Part shown: positions 9,777-19,953 of the stretch, piece after piece
Numbering within the stretch: position 1 is the first letter of the stretch
Layout: each line of letters starts with the position of its first letter
From: Streptomyces sp. ITFR-21
GTDB lineage: Bacteria; Actinomycetota; Actinomycetes; Streptomycetales; Streptomycetaceae
Direction: 5' to 3'
Assembly (NCBI RefSeq): GCF_031844685.1
Contig: NZ_CP134605.1
Location: 1 to 64,000, forward strand
Length of the DNA: 64,000 bases
Notes under the pieces: generated by a model
The model's input: only the letters and a program-made list of their open reading frames with translations
The model's database searches: none
Told to the model about the DNA's origin: nothing
Translations under genes and position numbers: made by a program

Positions 9777-10933
9777 TCAGCGAGGCGCGAGGCGCAGGTA
9801 CATCGGCAGGACCGTGCGCATGAGTTGCTCTCCTCGGGTGGTGATGGCCTCGAAATCGCTCATGGCCATGGCGGTGAAATTGGTCGGGTAGGTAGCGACA
9901 GCGCTGCGCGGGACGAGGTCGGGGGTGGCGCGGGAAGGCGGTCGTCTTTCATGCCGAGGTAGGCCAGGGCAAAGCCGTCGATGCGTCCGCTGGCGGCCCA
10001 TTCGTGCAGTCGGGTGCGGGCGGAGTCCTGTGCCTTGCGGTGGACGGTGGTGAAGGAGCGGCTGAGGCGGCCGAGCATGAAGTGCGGTGCTTTCACGGTG
10101 AGTTCGCCCATGCCGGCGTCGCAGGAGATGATGAAGGGGACGTCGTAGACGTGCTGGGTGTGGTGGGGTGAGCGGCCGGGTTCCAGGACGGACAGGCCGA
10201 GGTTGTCGTAGACGCCGCCGTCGGTGAGCAGGACGGTGTGCTGCTGGTGGTGGCCGTCGCGGTGCTGGAAGGTGAAGGTGCGATCCAGCGCTGGCAGGAG
10301 CGCAGGGTAGGCGGCCGAGGCGGCGACAGCGGTGGCGACGTTGATGGGTTCGGTGATAGTGCCGTAGCGCGAGCAGCCGCTGCGGGCGCTGCCGAAGCGG
10401 ACGGCGTTGGTGGTCGCCAGGTCGGTGGCGGTCAGGACGATGTCGAGGCCGGGATGGGTGACGTCGGCCATGGTCCGGGTACCGAAGGCCTTGTGGGTCA
10501 GGACGGTGGCCAGGGCGTCGGTGCGGTTGGCGGGGCGGGCGACGCTGACGCTGCTTGTGCGGGAGAGCAGTCCGCGGGCGCCCGCGCAGGTGGCCGCGGC
10601 GAGGTTGCGCACCACAGCAGAGGGCGTGAACGCCTGGCGTGCAATGTCCCGTTGCAGGCCGGAACGCAACAGGTCGGTGGTGGAGGCGTCGAAGTCGGCG
10701 AAGTCGGTGGGGCCGTAGGCCCATAGGGCTGCCAGGAGGGAGCCGCCGGAGATCCCGGAGACGACGCGGACGTGGTCCAAGAGGTCGCGGTCGTGCAGGG
10801 CACGCAGGCAGCCGAGGTGGAAAGCCGCGGCGCGGGAGCCGCCGCCGGACAGAGCGGCAGGGACTCGTACGCGCTGAGGCGCACTGTCGTTGCCGCAGGT
10901 CACTTCCGCGTCGGCGGTCAAGCTGCCGGCCAA
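9777..10933 (-). pseudogene. Patatin-like phospholipase, C-terminal frameshift
   Basis: The fold's three signatures are in order: the oxyanion-hole glycines SGGGSRAAAFHLG (residues 29-41), the nucleophile elbow GISGG with Ser62, and the catalytic Asp in DGGVYDN (about residue 240). The enzyme should hydrolyse acyl esters of membrane lipids using a Ser-Asp dyad. A slip in a C run near 9930 takes the frame out. The natural ending (DLVPRSAVATYPTNF...) reads in another frame to the stop at 9777. The start is TTG 10933, or a GTG at 10961 in the other frame. Patatins are effectors in CBASS (CapV) and other antiphage systems. This one is divergent from the STAND-nuclease gene with 117 bases between, so a shared role or shared promoter region is plausible but inferred. 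Confidence 0.7.
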
Positions 10934-11050
10934 GGACTGACTGACCCAGCTGAGCCTTCACGACCGGTACGAGGCGGCGGTGTCAGTGGATGTGCTTAGG
11001 CTATTGGAGTTCCCTGTTGGGCTCGCATCGGGACGGCCAGCGGAGGCGGG

Positions 11051-14000
11051 ATGGCAAGGCTCGACGGCGGGCGGGTAGCTGCCCGGGGATTCCAGTATCA
11101 GTACCTGCGGACGTTGGAAGCGCTATTGGCCCATGCCGACGGCAGTCGGGTCGTCGCGTGCCGGGTCGAAGGCCCTACTGATGCCGTCTCCCTTGCAGTA
11201 TTGATTCGGTGGACTTCGACTTAGTCGATGCCGCCGGTGGTTCACTGATGGCGGTTCAGGTCAAGAGCGCGGGCGCGGGCCGTGCGGGTGCTGGTGCGGC
11301 TGATCACCGGATGTGACGCGCGGCGTTATCAGTTGATCACGTCCGCTGTGCCGGACAGGAGCGCGTTGCGTCTTGCGGAGTTGCTGTGCCAGAAGGGGGA
11401 TGCCCCGGGCTCGCTGCGCGATGGGATGGAGGAGCTTCTAGCACGGTCTCCGGGAGTGTGGGCGCTGTGCCAGGCGCTTTCTGATGTGCAGTGGCAGCGG
11501 CTGGGGCGGGCACGGATCGAGTTCGACGGCCGTGATGACGCGCAATTGCGCGAGGACTTGGGCCTGCGGCTGAGGCAGCGGCGCGAGCAGGCCGGTCATG
11601 GGCTGTCCCAGCGTTCGGGAAGCCTGGTGCTGGGCCATCTGGTATCCGAAGTGCTGCACCAGGCTGCCGATCCTAGCCAGGCGCAGTGGACGGTGGCGGA
11701 CTTCCTTCAGTGTGTGCTGGTCGGTGACGACGAGCTGATCGCGGCGGTGGGCCGCCAGGACACCGGGATCGTCTACGGGACGGTGCCGATGTTCCCGCAG
11801 GTGCACAGGCCGGAACTGCTGGCCCAGATCACGGAGGCGTTAACTGCCGGGCAGGGCGTCCCCGGGGCGATGCCGGTGTGCGTGCTCAGCGGCCTGTCCG
11901 GTATCGGGAAGTCCGCTCTGGCTGCGGGTTACATCGCCCAATTCGCCTTCCGGTACGACGCGGTCTTTTGGATCGAGGCCGGTTCGCAGGAGTCGCTGGC
12001 AGCGTCGTTCAGGCGGCTGCTGTCGCACTTGTCCGGCGCCGGTGAACCCGTGGACGACAGTGACCCGGTGCTGCTGCGCGAGAAGGTGCATGCACTTGCT
12101 GCAGGCGCTGCCCGGGCCGTGGCTGATGGTCTTCGACGACGGTGTGCCGGCGGCCGCGCTGTCGTGGATGCCCATCAGGGGACGCGGTCATGTGCTGGTG
12201 ACCTCGCTGACGGGCAACTGGCGGGGGGCTGGCGCTGTGGTGGAGGTCAGTCCAATGAGCGTGGAGGACGGCGTTGCCCTGCTTGAGGCCCGTCTGCGCC
12301 TGCCGGCCGCACACGGTGCCGGGCCGGCTCTGACCGCTTTGGTGCAGGCCTTGGAGTGTTGGCCGCTGGCGATCGTGATCGCCGGTGGCTACCTGACCAG
12401 TTGCCGGATCGATGTCAGCCGTCTGCCTGCTTACACGCGGACCATCCTGGCCCGGGCGCTGGACGACCCCGAGGCGGTCCCGGCGGGGTATCCGCACACA
12501 CTGGTGGCGGCAATCCGGGTGAGCCTGGAGCGCCTGCGGGCCAGCGCCGAGGCCAGGGGCCTGTTGGGGCCCACGGCGAACGCGCTGGCTGCATTGTGTT
12601 GGTTGGCTCCCCACCGCATTCCGGTGCACCTGGCGCTGGCGTGCGCGTTCATTCCGGCGGACGAGATACCTCTCCCCCGGGGCCGTGCCCTGCTCGACGA
12701 GGCCGACAGCCCCGTCCGGGAGATCATCCGCGAACTGGCGGGGGTCTCCTTCATCCAGCATGCGGAGCCCCTGCCCGCTCGCGCCGAGTTGTTCCCCGGC
12801 AGCGAGGACACCGTGACGATGAACGCGGTTCTGCAGTCCGTCCTCGCCCGTGAGCTGGACATGACGGCAGTCGCGCCTGCCGCCCTGCCGCAGGCGGCAG
12901 CCCACACCGACGTCTGGCTGGTTCAGGCATTGCGTACCGGCCAAGCCGAGCGGAGCTGGCTGCTGGCGCAGCATGCGGCCGTTCTGGTCGGTCATCTCAC
13001 CACCGCCGGCCTCGCCCACAACGCCGCGGCCAACCTCATGGGCAACCTCGCCGCCTTTCACTACGGCCACGGGCAGTACGAACAAGCCCACGGCCTGCTG
13101 GAACAGGAGCTGGCCTGCCTGAGCGGGTGCGAGAACCCCGACGAAGGGCTGGCAGCGCAGGCCCGGATCATCCTCGCCCAGTTGGACCAGATGCATGACC
13201 TGCCCAACGCACGCGACCGCATCGCCTCGCACCTGGCCGCCGTTCTGCCCTACCTGACGAAACTGGCCGACCGGAACCCTGACATGGCAGCCGTCCTGGC
13301 AACCGAGTCGCTGCTGATCCTGCAGACCTCCACCAAAACGCACACCCTCACCGGTTCAGAGACGGCCCAGGCGCCAGGCGCAGCGCCCGCCGGCCGCGGC
13401 TGGTACGACCTGCTCGACGCATTCACCGCGCTCGTGGGCGCCCTGCCAGCCACCGCCGAGTCCCGGGAGATGACCGGCGTCTTCGGCATCTCCCGCCTGC
13501 TGTCACAGGGACGTCCCGAACAAGCCGAACTGGCCGCGGCCGACGCGCTGGCAGCCGTTACCCATACCTGGACTGCCACCGCGGCCGAGCTGCGCAGGCT
13601 ACTCCTCGAAGCCCTCGTCGCCCAGGACAAGTGGGAACAGGCGGAGGCGGAACTGGAGCGATTCCTGCCCTTCGCTGGACCCCGCAGCCTGTACCGGTTC
13701 TCAGTCCAACGTCTGGTCCACAACGCCGGCACCGCCTGCGCGTTGCGCTTCGTCCTCACCGGCAGCGAACAAGCCGCCCACCTGCTCGGCCGTCTCCTGG
13801 ACGACACCGGCAGCGATCATCTCACGACCGCCGCAAACGCCCCGGAACACGCTCAAATCCTGCTTCTGCACACCGTCCACGCCCTCTGGCAGGTGTTCGC
13901 CTCCGAAGAAGCTGCGCGTGTCAGCAGCCCCGCCCACCTCAAGTTCAGCAACCTGCTCCGCCAGTTGACCGACAAGACGTTCACCGACCCGCACGACCCT

Positions 14001-14762
14001 GACAGTGTGTGGGAGCGGATCTACGACGGCCTCGCGTCACGGATGACCGCCATGGTGACCGATGTGCACCACCATCAAGTCCAGACAACCGTGGACGCCG
14101 GTCTCGGCGACAACGCAGAACTTCTGCAGCACAACGCGCGCTTTACCGAGCTCCTCAACTCCGGCCGGGTCCGTGGACGGCTGGCCCTGTCCACCGACGC
14201 GTTACTGGCGGCAACGCCGATCGGCACCAACGCCGACCTGCTCGCCAAAGACCGGAGGTTCTTCCCCGGCCCCACGCCCGTGGTCCTCCTCGAGCCCGCT
14301 CGTATGCTCGGCATCACCCTGCTGGAAACGGGCGAGCCGTTCGAGTTGCAGATCCACCGGATCTGCGCCCACGGCTTCCGGCGCATGCTCGGCGCCCACA
14401 CCAGCGTCCCCGCAGTCGCCGACCTCCACCTCCACCTCGACAACTCCACGCTGCGCCTGCGCGGCCCGCAGGAAGTTCTGCTGGCAGAAGCCCCGGTCGC
14501 GGCCACCCGTGAATGGCATAGCGCGGCTCGGGCGCGCGGCCGCGCCCTGGTCCTGTACGGCTTCGCGTTCGACCTCCATCTGCCCCCACACCAAGGCGCC
14601 CTCTCCTCTCCTCACGCCTTCGCTCTGCGCCTCGCCCAAGCCGCCAACGCCGGCCTCGTCGCAGCCGCCCTCGTCCCCGTCACCACCAGCAACTCCCCTC
14701 CCCCGCGCAGGAAGCCCCATCGTGCCCGCAAAGCCAGCAGTAAGGCCCGGCAGCGCCGCTAG
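11051..14762 (+). pseudogene. STAND NTPase with Cap4-like N-terminal nuclease domain, frameshifted
   Basis: ATG 11051 follows GGAGGCGGG. The N-terminus reads LDGGRVAARGFQYQYLRTLE, then VEGPTDAV, SVDFDL and LMAVQVKSA, the order of the Cap4/DUF4297 dsDNA endonuclease domain (Gln, then Glu, Asp, Gln-x-Lys). A STAND-type NTPase follows: P-loop GLSGIGKSALA near 11890 and Walker B LMVFDDG at 12123-12143. The remaining about 800 residues are helical repeats, probably the sensor, ending in a Lys/Arg-rich tail. Antiviral STAND (Avs) proteins have this nuclease-NTPase-sensor plan: the repeats bind a phage protein, the protein oligomerises and the nuclease cuts DNA. Three frame changes (about 11198, 11283 and 12096) interrupt it; the part from 12100 to the stop is open. 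Full length would be about 1,235 residues. Confidence 0.75.
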
Positions 14763-15057
14763 CTGCTGGCGGGCGGGCCCGGGCAAAAACCAGCGGGAAG
14801 TACGGCAACCGGACGACCGTCCCAGGGCCTCAGGAGTTCACGGATGCTTCGTGGGACCAGGCTTCGGACACTTCGCCTGATCACACGATGACCTACAGGA
14901 GGCGTTCAGGAGGCGAACGACGCCGTGGAGAGGCGGGCGGCCAACGGTCGCCCCCGATACTGGAGGATTACCGACAGGCGGCGACGAAGCACAACTGGCG
15001 ATCGGCCAGGATGGGAACCGGCAACGACAGCCTGCGTGCAGGCGCGAAGGGGGACGC

Positions 15058-16290
15058 GTGGACAGCTGGGAGGGCCTGTGGGTGAACAATATGCAGGTCA
15101 GCCGACTGCGGGACGGACTGGACAACATCCTCCTCGCAGCGTTCACCGACGACATGCTCACGGTCGAGTCGGTCAGCATCACCGATCCCCAGGCCTCGGC
15201 TGACGTCGTCCACGATGTCTACTCGCTGTGCGGCCAGGGGCGCGCCATATCTCGGCGCCTGAGCCTGCTGGGCATCACCCCGGACGCCGCGCGCGGACGC
15301 CTAGAACAAGCTTTGCGGGAGTCCGAGTCCCCGATCTTCCCCATCGGCGTCACGCTCGAACCCACCACCGAAGAGACAGCCGAACGGCGCTTCTTGAAGG
15401 GCTACGGAGCCGCAGACTGGATCCGCGACTTCCGCAAGCCCCCCGCGGAAACCACCGATACTTCTGCATTCGGAGAGCAGTCGTGGCTGTTGAAGCAACT
15501 ACGTGATCTCCACCCAGTCGATGCCCTCCAGGTTGCCCTTCTGGCGCTCCCGGACAGCACAGTGGTCATGTACGTGGCCGAGACCGACGGTGACCCGGAC
15601 AGTGACCTGTTGCGCCTGTGCAGCAAAACTGTTGACGAGATGCACGCCACCGCGCTGGAGCAGGCTCCCGTCGTGGTACTCACCGAAGGAAGCAGCGACG
15701 TGGCCATCCTGGAACCGGCCCTCGAGTTGCTCTATCCCCACCTCACCGATCTCGTCCGGTTCATGGACTACGGTGTCGGCGCCCAAGGAGGGGCAGGCTC
15801 CCTGGTGACGACCGTCTTGGCGTTCGCCAGCGCCGGCATCGCCAACCCGGTCGTCGCCCTGTTCGATAACGACACCGCCGCCTCGGATGCGCTGCGACGA
15901 CTACGCGGCCGGGAACTGCCCGAAAACATCAAGGTTTTGCAGTATCCGCGGCTGGAGATCGCAGAGAACTACCCGACGCTGGGTCCGCCGACCACCGACG
16001 CGCCCAAGGGCCAGCCCAGCTATGCGGACGTCAACGGTCTCGCTGGATCCATCGAGATCTACCTCGGCCGCGACGTCCTGGAACTGGACGGAGCCCTCAG
16101 GCCCGTGCAGTGGGGCAACTACAGCCCCGGAAGCCAGCAGTACCAGGGAGAGATCACAGGCAAGACGGCAGTTCAAACCGCCTACGCCGGCAAACTCCGT
16201 GCTGCACAGAAAGACCATTCCTTGACAGAGACGCAGGACTGGTCTGGCATTCGCGCCATCCTTGACATGGTCATCAGCGCTTTCGAATAA
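15058..16290 (+). CDS. HEPN/Toprim-associated defence-type protein
   Basis: GTG 15058 lies six bases after a GAAGGGGG box. The N-terminus (MDSWEGLWVNNMQVS) fits the HEPN/Toprim N-terminal family. The second half has a Toprim-like nucleotidyl-transfer core: LTEGSSD (Glu near residue 210) and ALFDNDTAA (Asp-x-Asp near 268), the metal-binding pattern of Toprim nucleases and topoisomerases. The gene is intact at 410 residues, with no signal peptide or membrane helices. It lies about 300 bases after the STAND-nuclease gene on the same strand. Proteins of this class occur in defence islands, where the Toprim part is thought to act as a nuclease. The exact reaction is not known. Confidence 0.7.
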   Translation: MDSWEGLWVNNMQVSRLRDGLDNILLAAFTDDMLTVESVSITDPQASADVVHDVYSLCGQGRAISRRLSLLGITPDAARGRLEQALRESESPIFPIGVTLEPTTEETAERRFLKGYGAADWIRDFRKPPAETTDTSAFGEQSWLLKQLRDLHPVDALQVALLALPDSTVVMYVAETDGDPDSDLLRLCSKTVDEMHATALEQAPVVVLTEGSSDVAILEPALELLYPHLTDLVRFMDYGVGAQGGAGSLVTTVLAFASAGIANPVVALFDNDTAASDALRRLRGRELPENIKVLQYPRLEIAENYPTLGPPTTDAPKGQPSYADVNGLAGSIEIYLGRDVLELDGALRPVQWGNYSPGSQQYQGEITGKTAVQTAYAGKLRAAQKDHSLTETQDWSGIRAILDMVISAFE

Positions 16291-16469
16291 CGCCCACTTG
16301 GTCCAACCCTCCCCCAGCACTACAGGCAGAGTGGGGCAGCACCTGCGGAAGGCCCGGGCGAAGTGGGCATATGCCTGTAAGCGTTCCTAGGACGAAGCGA
16401 CTCCCGTGCTGGGGCGTCCGCTGGTGGTACCGATGACGGCCTGCCGTACGGAACGAGGCGGAGGGCGGC

Positions 16470-16640
16470 ATGCTTTCAGGGCAACACTCCCAGTTGTGGA
16501 GGGACAATGAGGACTTCCTTCGCGCAATGAACAGACAGAGGCTGCGTCTCGACCTGGGCGACGGTCGATTTCATGTCGTGCGTGTCGAGGAGTACGTGCG
16601 GCACGGGCACCAGGTCAAGCCCTTGGATTCGAGGCTCTCC
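16470..16640 (+). pseudogene. Unknown N-terminal gene fragment before transposase tail
   Basis: ATG 16470 sits behind GGAGGGCGGC and opens about 50 plausible codons (MLSGQHSQLWRDNEDFLRAM, then VVRVEEYVRHGHQV). After that the frame runs into the remains of a transposase. It looks like the first part of a gene cut by an insertion that was later mostly lost. No family is recognised and the fragment is short, so confidence is low. Confidence 0.25.
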
Positions 16641-16671
16641 GCAGGTAGCAGGCACTCAGCGCCTCTCACGC

Positions 16672-16812
16672 CAGGATCCCCGCCCTGGGCGAGCAGGCAA
16701 TGGCCACCCTCAAGACCTGGCGGCTGCTGCGCAAGCTCCGCTGCAGCACGACCCGCATCACCAACCTAGTCAAAGCCGTCCACACGCTTCACCTGGCGAC
16801 GTCAAGCTGAGG
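16672..16812 (+). mobile_element. Tail of an IS5-type transposase gene
   Basis: In the frame starting at 16673 the peptide LGEQAMATLKTWRLLRKLRC, followed by STTRITNLVKAVHTLHLA and a stop, is the typical C-terminus of an IS5-family DDE transposase. The rest of the element is missing. A second, diverged copy of the same tail lies at 35597-35735, including the following GGAAAAGGC motif, so both derive from the same kind of element. It cannot move by itself. Confidence 0.65.
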
Positions 16813-16944
16813 TTGGAAAAGGCACAGTATGCCTGTGACCAGTTTGTCGCCGTCGACGACGTCGATCGGAGCGTCGTTGGCTCCGGTGTAGGTGGTCAAG
16901 GCGCCCTGGAGAGCATGGCGATGACTCCGCCCACCGGGGCCCGG

Positions 16945-19900
16945 CTATTCGGCTGCTTCGGTCAGGTGCACAAGGGTAGAGCCGGTGAGACCTTTACGGA
17001 CGTACAGGCGCTGGGTGATACGGCGGCGCAGTTCCGGGACGTGGCTGATGACGCCGACAGTGCGGTCGTGGGCGCGCAGGGAGTCCAGGACGTCGAGGAC
17101 CTTGTGGAGGGTGTCGTCGTCGAGAGTGCCGAAGCCCTCGTCGATGAAGAGGGTGTCCAGGGGGTTCCCGCCGACTTCATGGGTGACGACATCGGCCAGG
17201 CCGAGGGCGAGGGACAGGGAGGCGAAGAAGGATTCGCCGCCGGAGAGGGTATCGGTCTTGCGGGGGCGGCCAGTCCAAGCATCGGTGATTTCCAGGCCGA
17301 GGCCCGAGCGGGCGCCGTGGGCGGCTTGGTGGTCGGAGTGGCGCAGGGTGTAGCGGCCCTCGGACATCAGCTGGAGGCGGGTGTTGGCAGCGGCGACGAC
17401 CTGTTCGAGGCGTGCGGCCAGGACGTAGGCCTCCAGCTGCATGCGGACCCGGGCGCTGGTTGAGTTGCCGGTGGCCAGGTCGGCGAGGTGGCGGGCGGTG
17501 CTGTGGGCCTTATCCAGTGCCTCCAGTCGCTCAACAGCCTCGCCCAATGTGGCGGCGAGGCCAGTGAGCTCCGTGGTGCGGGCCTGGGCGTTGCCGGCGG
17601 TGGCGGCTGCTTGGACGTACTGGTCGTCTGCGGCGCCGCGTCGGACCGCTGCGGCGTCGACGTCTGCGGGCGGCTGGGCAGCGGCCTGCTGCAGGGCGGG
17701 GTTGTCGAGGACGGCTTGGTGGGTGGCGCGGGCCTCGCGCCACTGGTTGATCTCTTCTTCGATGTTGCCTAGGTCCTCCGCGCTGAGCAGGGCCTGCTCA
17801 GCGGCGGCCAGGGTGTCAAAGCCCTGGGTTGAGGCGGCGGCCGTGGCCTCGGTGGTGCGGGTGTCGCGGGTCTCCGCAGCGATGGCGGCGGTGCGGGATG
17901 CCTCGGCGGCCTGCTTGAGGTGGTCGGCGGTGCGGGTGAGCTCGTCAATACGGGCTGCGAGGGTGGGGGCGGTGCCGCGGGCGTCGTCGAGTTTCTTGGT
18001 GAGCTCGGCCTGCCGCTGGGACTGGGTGTCGTAGGTGGCGTTGCGGGCGGACAGGGCGGCGGTGGTGAGGTTGAGCTGCTGGGTCATGGCGGCGTGTTCG
18101 CGGTCCATGGCGAGGAGTTCCTCGTCGGCGGCCCCACGGTCTGCGGCTCGCTGGAGGGCGTCGGACAGCTGCGTAATGAGGGCCTCGTGTTCGGCCGTGA
18201 GGTCGGCCAGCGGGGTGTCGCCGGCTTCGCCGGTCGCGGTGGCAGCGTTCTCGCGCAGCTGCTGCAGTTCGCTGGCGATCGCGTCGCGCTGCTGCTGGGC
18301 TCGCTGGTGGGTGTCCTCGGCGGCTTGTTCGTCCTCGCGGGTGGGCTGCCCCTCGGGAGCTGCGGCGGGGGCCGGGTGGGAGCACGAGCCGCAGACCGGG
18401 CAGGGCGCGCCGTCGGTGAGGCTGGCGGCGAGTTCGGCGGCCATGCCCTCGGTGCGTCGGCGGCGGATATCGATGTGGTCCTGGGCAGCCATCTCGGTGG
18501 TTTGCTGAGCGGCGGCCAGGCGCTGTTCGGTGGCGGTGATCTGCGCGAGGTGGGCGTCGCGGCGCTCGGCGGCCTCCACGCGCAAGGTCAGGGTCTCCAG
18601 CTGATCCTGGTGGCGGCGGCCCTCCTCCTCGGCCTTGCGGGCGGTTTCCCGGCGGGCATCCAGGGCGGCGCGATGGGTGGTCTCCTGATCGAGCCAGTCA
18701 CGGGCGACGTGCTGCTGGACGGTGAAGTCCTGCCGCTCGCCGTCGATCCGTTCCAGGTCGGCGGTGAGTTGGCGAAGGTTGGTCTCTTCGGGGAGCAGGG
18801 TGCTCAGCACAGCGATGTCGTCACGCATGCGTTGCCCGGCCGTTGCGAGGTCAGCTGCCTGGAGTGTGGCGTGTTCAGGGAGCAGCCGGCTTCGGGCGGC
18901 GCTTTCGGTGTCCTGGGCGTGGATGTGGTCGGTGCGGGCGGTGCGGGCGGCGTGCAGCAGCGGCGCCAGCTGCTGGGCGCGTCGGGCCTGCTCACGGCTC
19001 CGGCTCAGGGCTTCTTGGTGAGGGGTCTGCTCGTGGAGCCGGTCCAGTTCCGCGCGGGCGGCGGCATGAGTGGTCTGCTGCTGATGCAGCACGCGCGTGG
19101 CGGCTTCCAGGGTCTGGTACTCGACCTGGTTCTTCTTTGCCTTCTCGGCGTCGGCCTGGGCTGTGAGGGCGTCGGCCTGGCTTGCCTGGGTCAGGTCCCG
19201 GGCCCAGGCAAGGGCAGGGTCGGTCAGGGCGTGCGGGACGTCGGAGGTGGGGGCGTCGTGCTCGGATTTCAGGTCCGGTCCGGCTGCCTGGTGGATGCGG
19301 GCCGCCAGATGCAGCACTTCGTCGCGGGCGGCGTCGCGGTTCTTCTGGGTGGTGCGGCTGTGGTCGTTCAGCCAGCGTTCGATCTGCGCGTACCGGTCGG
19401 TATGGAAGAGCTTGCCCAGCAGTTCGCGGCGCTGGGGCGCGGCGGCGTAGAGGAACTTGGTGAACTCGTTCTGGGGCAGGAGGACGACCTGGCAGAACTG
19501 GGTCCGGCTCATGCCGAGGAGGTCTTTGATCTCCTTGCCGGTTTCCTGATGGGACCTGCTGGAGGGTTCCCAGTGGCCCTGGCCGAGGGAGTCGGTCGTC
19601 CACCGCTGGAGCCGGGTCTCGGCCTTGTGGACGGTCTCGCCCTTACCGCTTCGCTTGGGGCGCGTCTGCTGGGGTTCGCGTTCGATGCGCAGCCGGTGGC
19701 CGGCGATGGTGACGTCCAAGGTGACCTGGGTGAGCAGGTCGGCCGGGGCGTGGTGACTGCGCAGCAGAAGGTCGCGGTCGACCGGGGGTTCGCCGTACAG
19801 GGCGAAGCAGATAGCGGTGAACAGGGTGCTCTTGCCGGCACCGGTGTCGCCGTGTAGGAGGAACAGGTTGTCGGCGGACAGCGCATCGAAGTCGACGGTG

Positions 19901-19953
19901 TGGGTGCCGGCGAAGGGTCCGAAAGCCTGCAGGGTGAGGTGGTGCAGGCGCAT
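16945..19953 (-). CDS. sbcC: SbcC-type exonuclease ATPase subunit
   Basis: The gene encodes 1,002 residues, normal for the family, and is unbroken. Walker A GDTGAGKST is at residues 35-43, the zinc-hook CPVCGS near 517 sits between long Ala/Gln/Glu-rich coiled coils, the ABC signature LSGGES is near 903 and Walker B LFIDEGFGTLD near 940. SbcC binds ATP and partners the SbcD nuclease to open hairpins and process DNA ends and palindromes. The ATG at 19953 overlaps the sbcD stop as TGATG, so the two are coupled. The gene ends about 130 bases from a transposase tail. A palindrome-cutting nuclease encoded 17-21 kb from a palindrome-rich telomere is notable, but the pair is also a general housekeeping set. 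Confidence 0.97.
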   Translation of the reverse strand: MRLHHLTLQAFGPFAGTHTVDFDALSADNLFLLHGDTGAGKSTLFTAICFALYGEPPVDRDLLLRSHHAPADLLTQVTLDVTIAGHRLRIEREPQQTRPKRSGKGETVHKAETRLQRWTTDSLGQGHWEPSSRSHQETGKEIKDLLGMSRTQFCQVVLLPQNEFTKFLYAAAPQRRELLGKLFHTDRYAQIERWLNDHSRTTQKNRDAARDEVLHLAARIHQAAGPDLKSEHDAPTSDVPHALTDPALAWARDLTQASQADALTAQADAEKAKKNQVEYQTLEAATRVLHQQQTTHAAARAELDRLHEQTPHQEALSRSREQARRAQQLAPLLHAARTARTDHIHAQDTESAARSRLLPEHATLQAADLATAGQRMRDDIAVLSTLLPEETNLRQLTADLERIDGERQDFTVQQHVARDWLDQETTHRAALDARRETARKAEEEGRRHQDQLETLTLRVEAAERRDAHLAQITATEQRLAAAQQTTEMAAQDHIDIRRRRTEGMAAELAASLTDGAPCPVCGSCSHPAPAAAPEGQPTREDEQAAEDTHQRAQQQRDAIASELQQLRENAATATGEAGDTPLADLTAEHEALITQLSDALQRAADRGAADEELLAMDREHAAMTQQLNLTTAALSARNATYDTQSQRQAELTKKLDDARGTAPTLAARIDELTRTADHLKQAAEASRTAAIAAETRDTRTTEATAAASTQGFDTLAAAEQALLSAEDLGNIEEEINQWREARATHQAVLDNPALQQAAAQPPADVDAAAVRRGAADDQYVQAAATAGNAQARTTELTGLAATLGEAVERLEALDKAHSTARHLADLATGNSTSARVRMQLEAYVLAARLEQVVAAANTRLQLMSEGRYTLRHSDHQAAHGARSGLGLEITDAWTGRPRKTDTLSGGESFFASLSLALGLADVVTHEVGGNPLDTLFIDEGFGTLDDDTLHKVLDVLDSLRAHDRTVGVISHVPELRRRITQRLYVRKGLTGSTLVHLTEAAE

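Noticed and set aside
16816-16935. Mrr-type restriction remnant on the minus strand (PIDVVDGDKLVTGIL)
   Set aside because: Only about 30 codons with a loose resemblance to the Mrr DGxxL motif; too short to support.
17920-19857. 645-codon open frame antisense to sbcC
   Set aside because: It mirrors the third-codon GC pattern of sbcC, is Gly/Val-rich with no domain, and sbcC has full family motifs.
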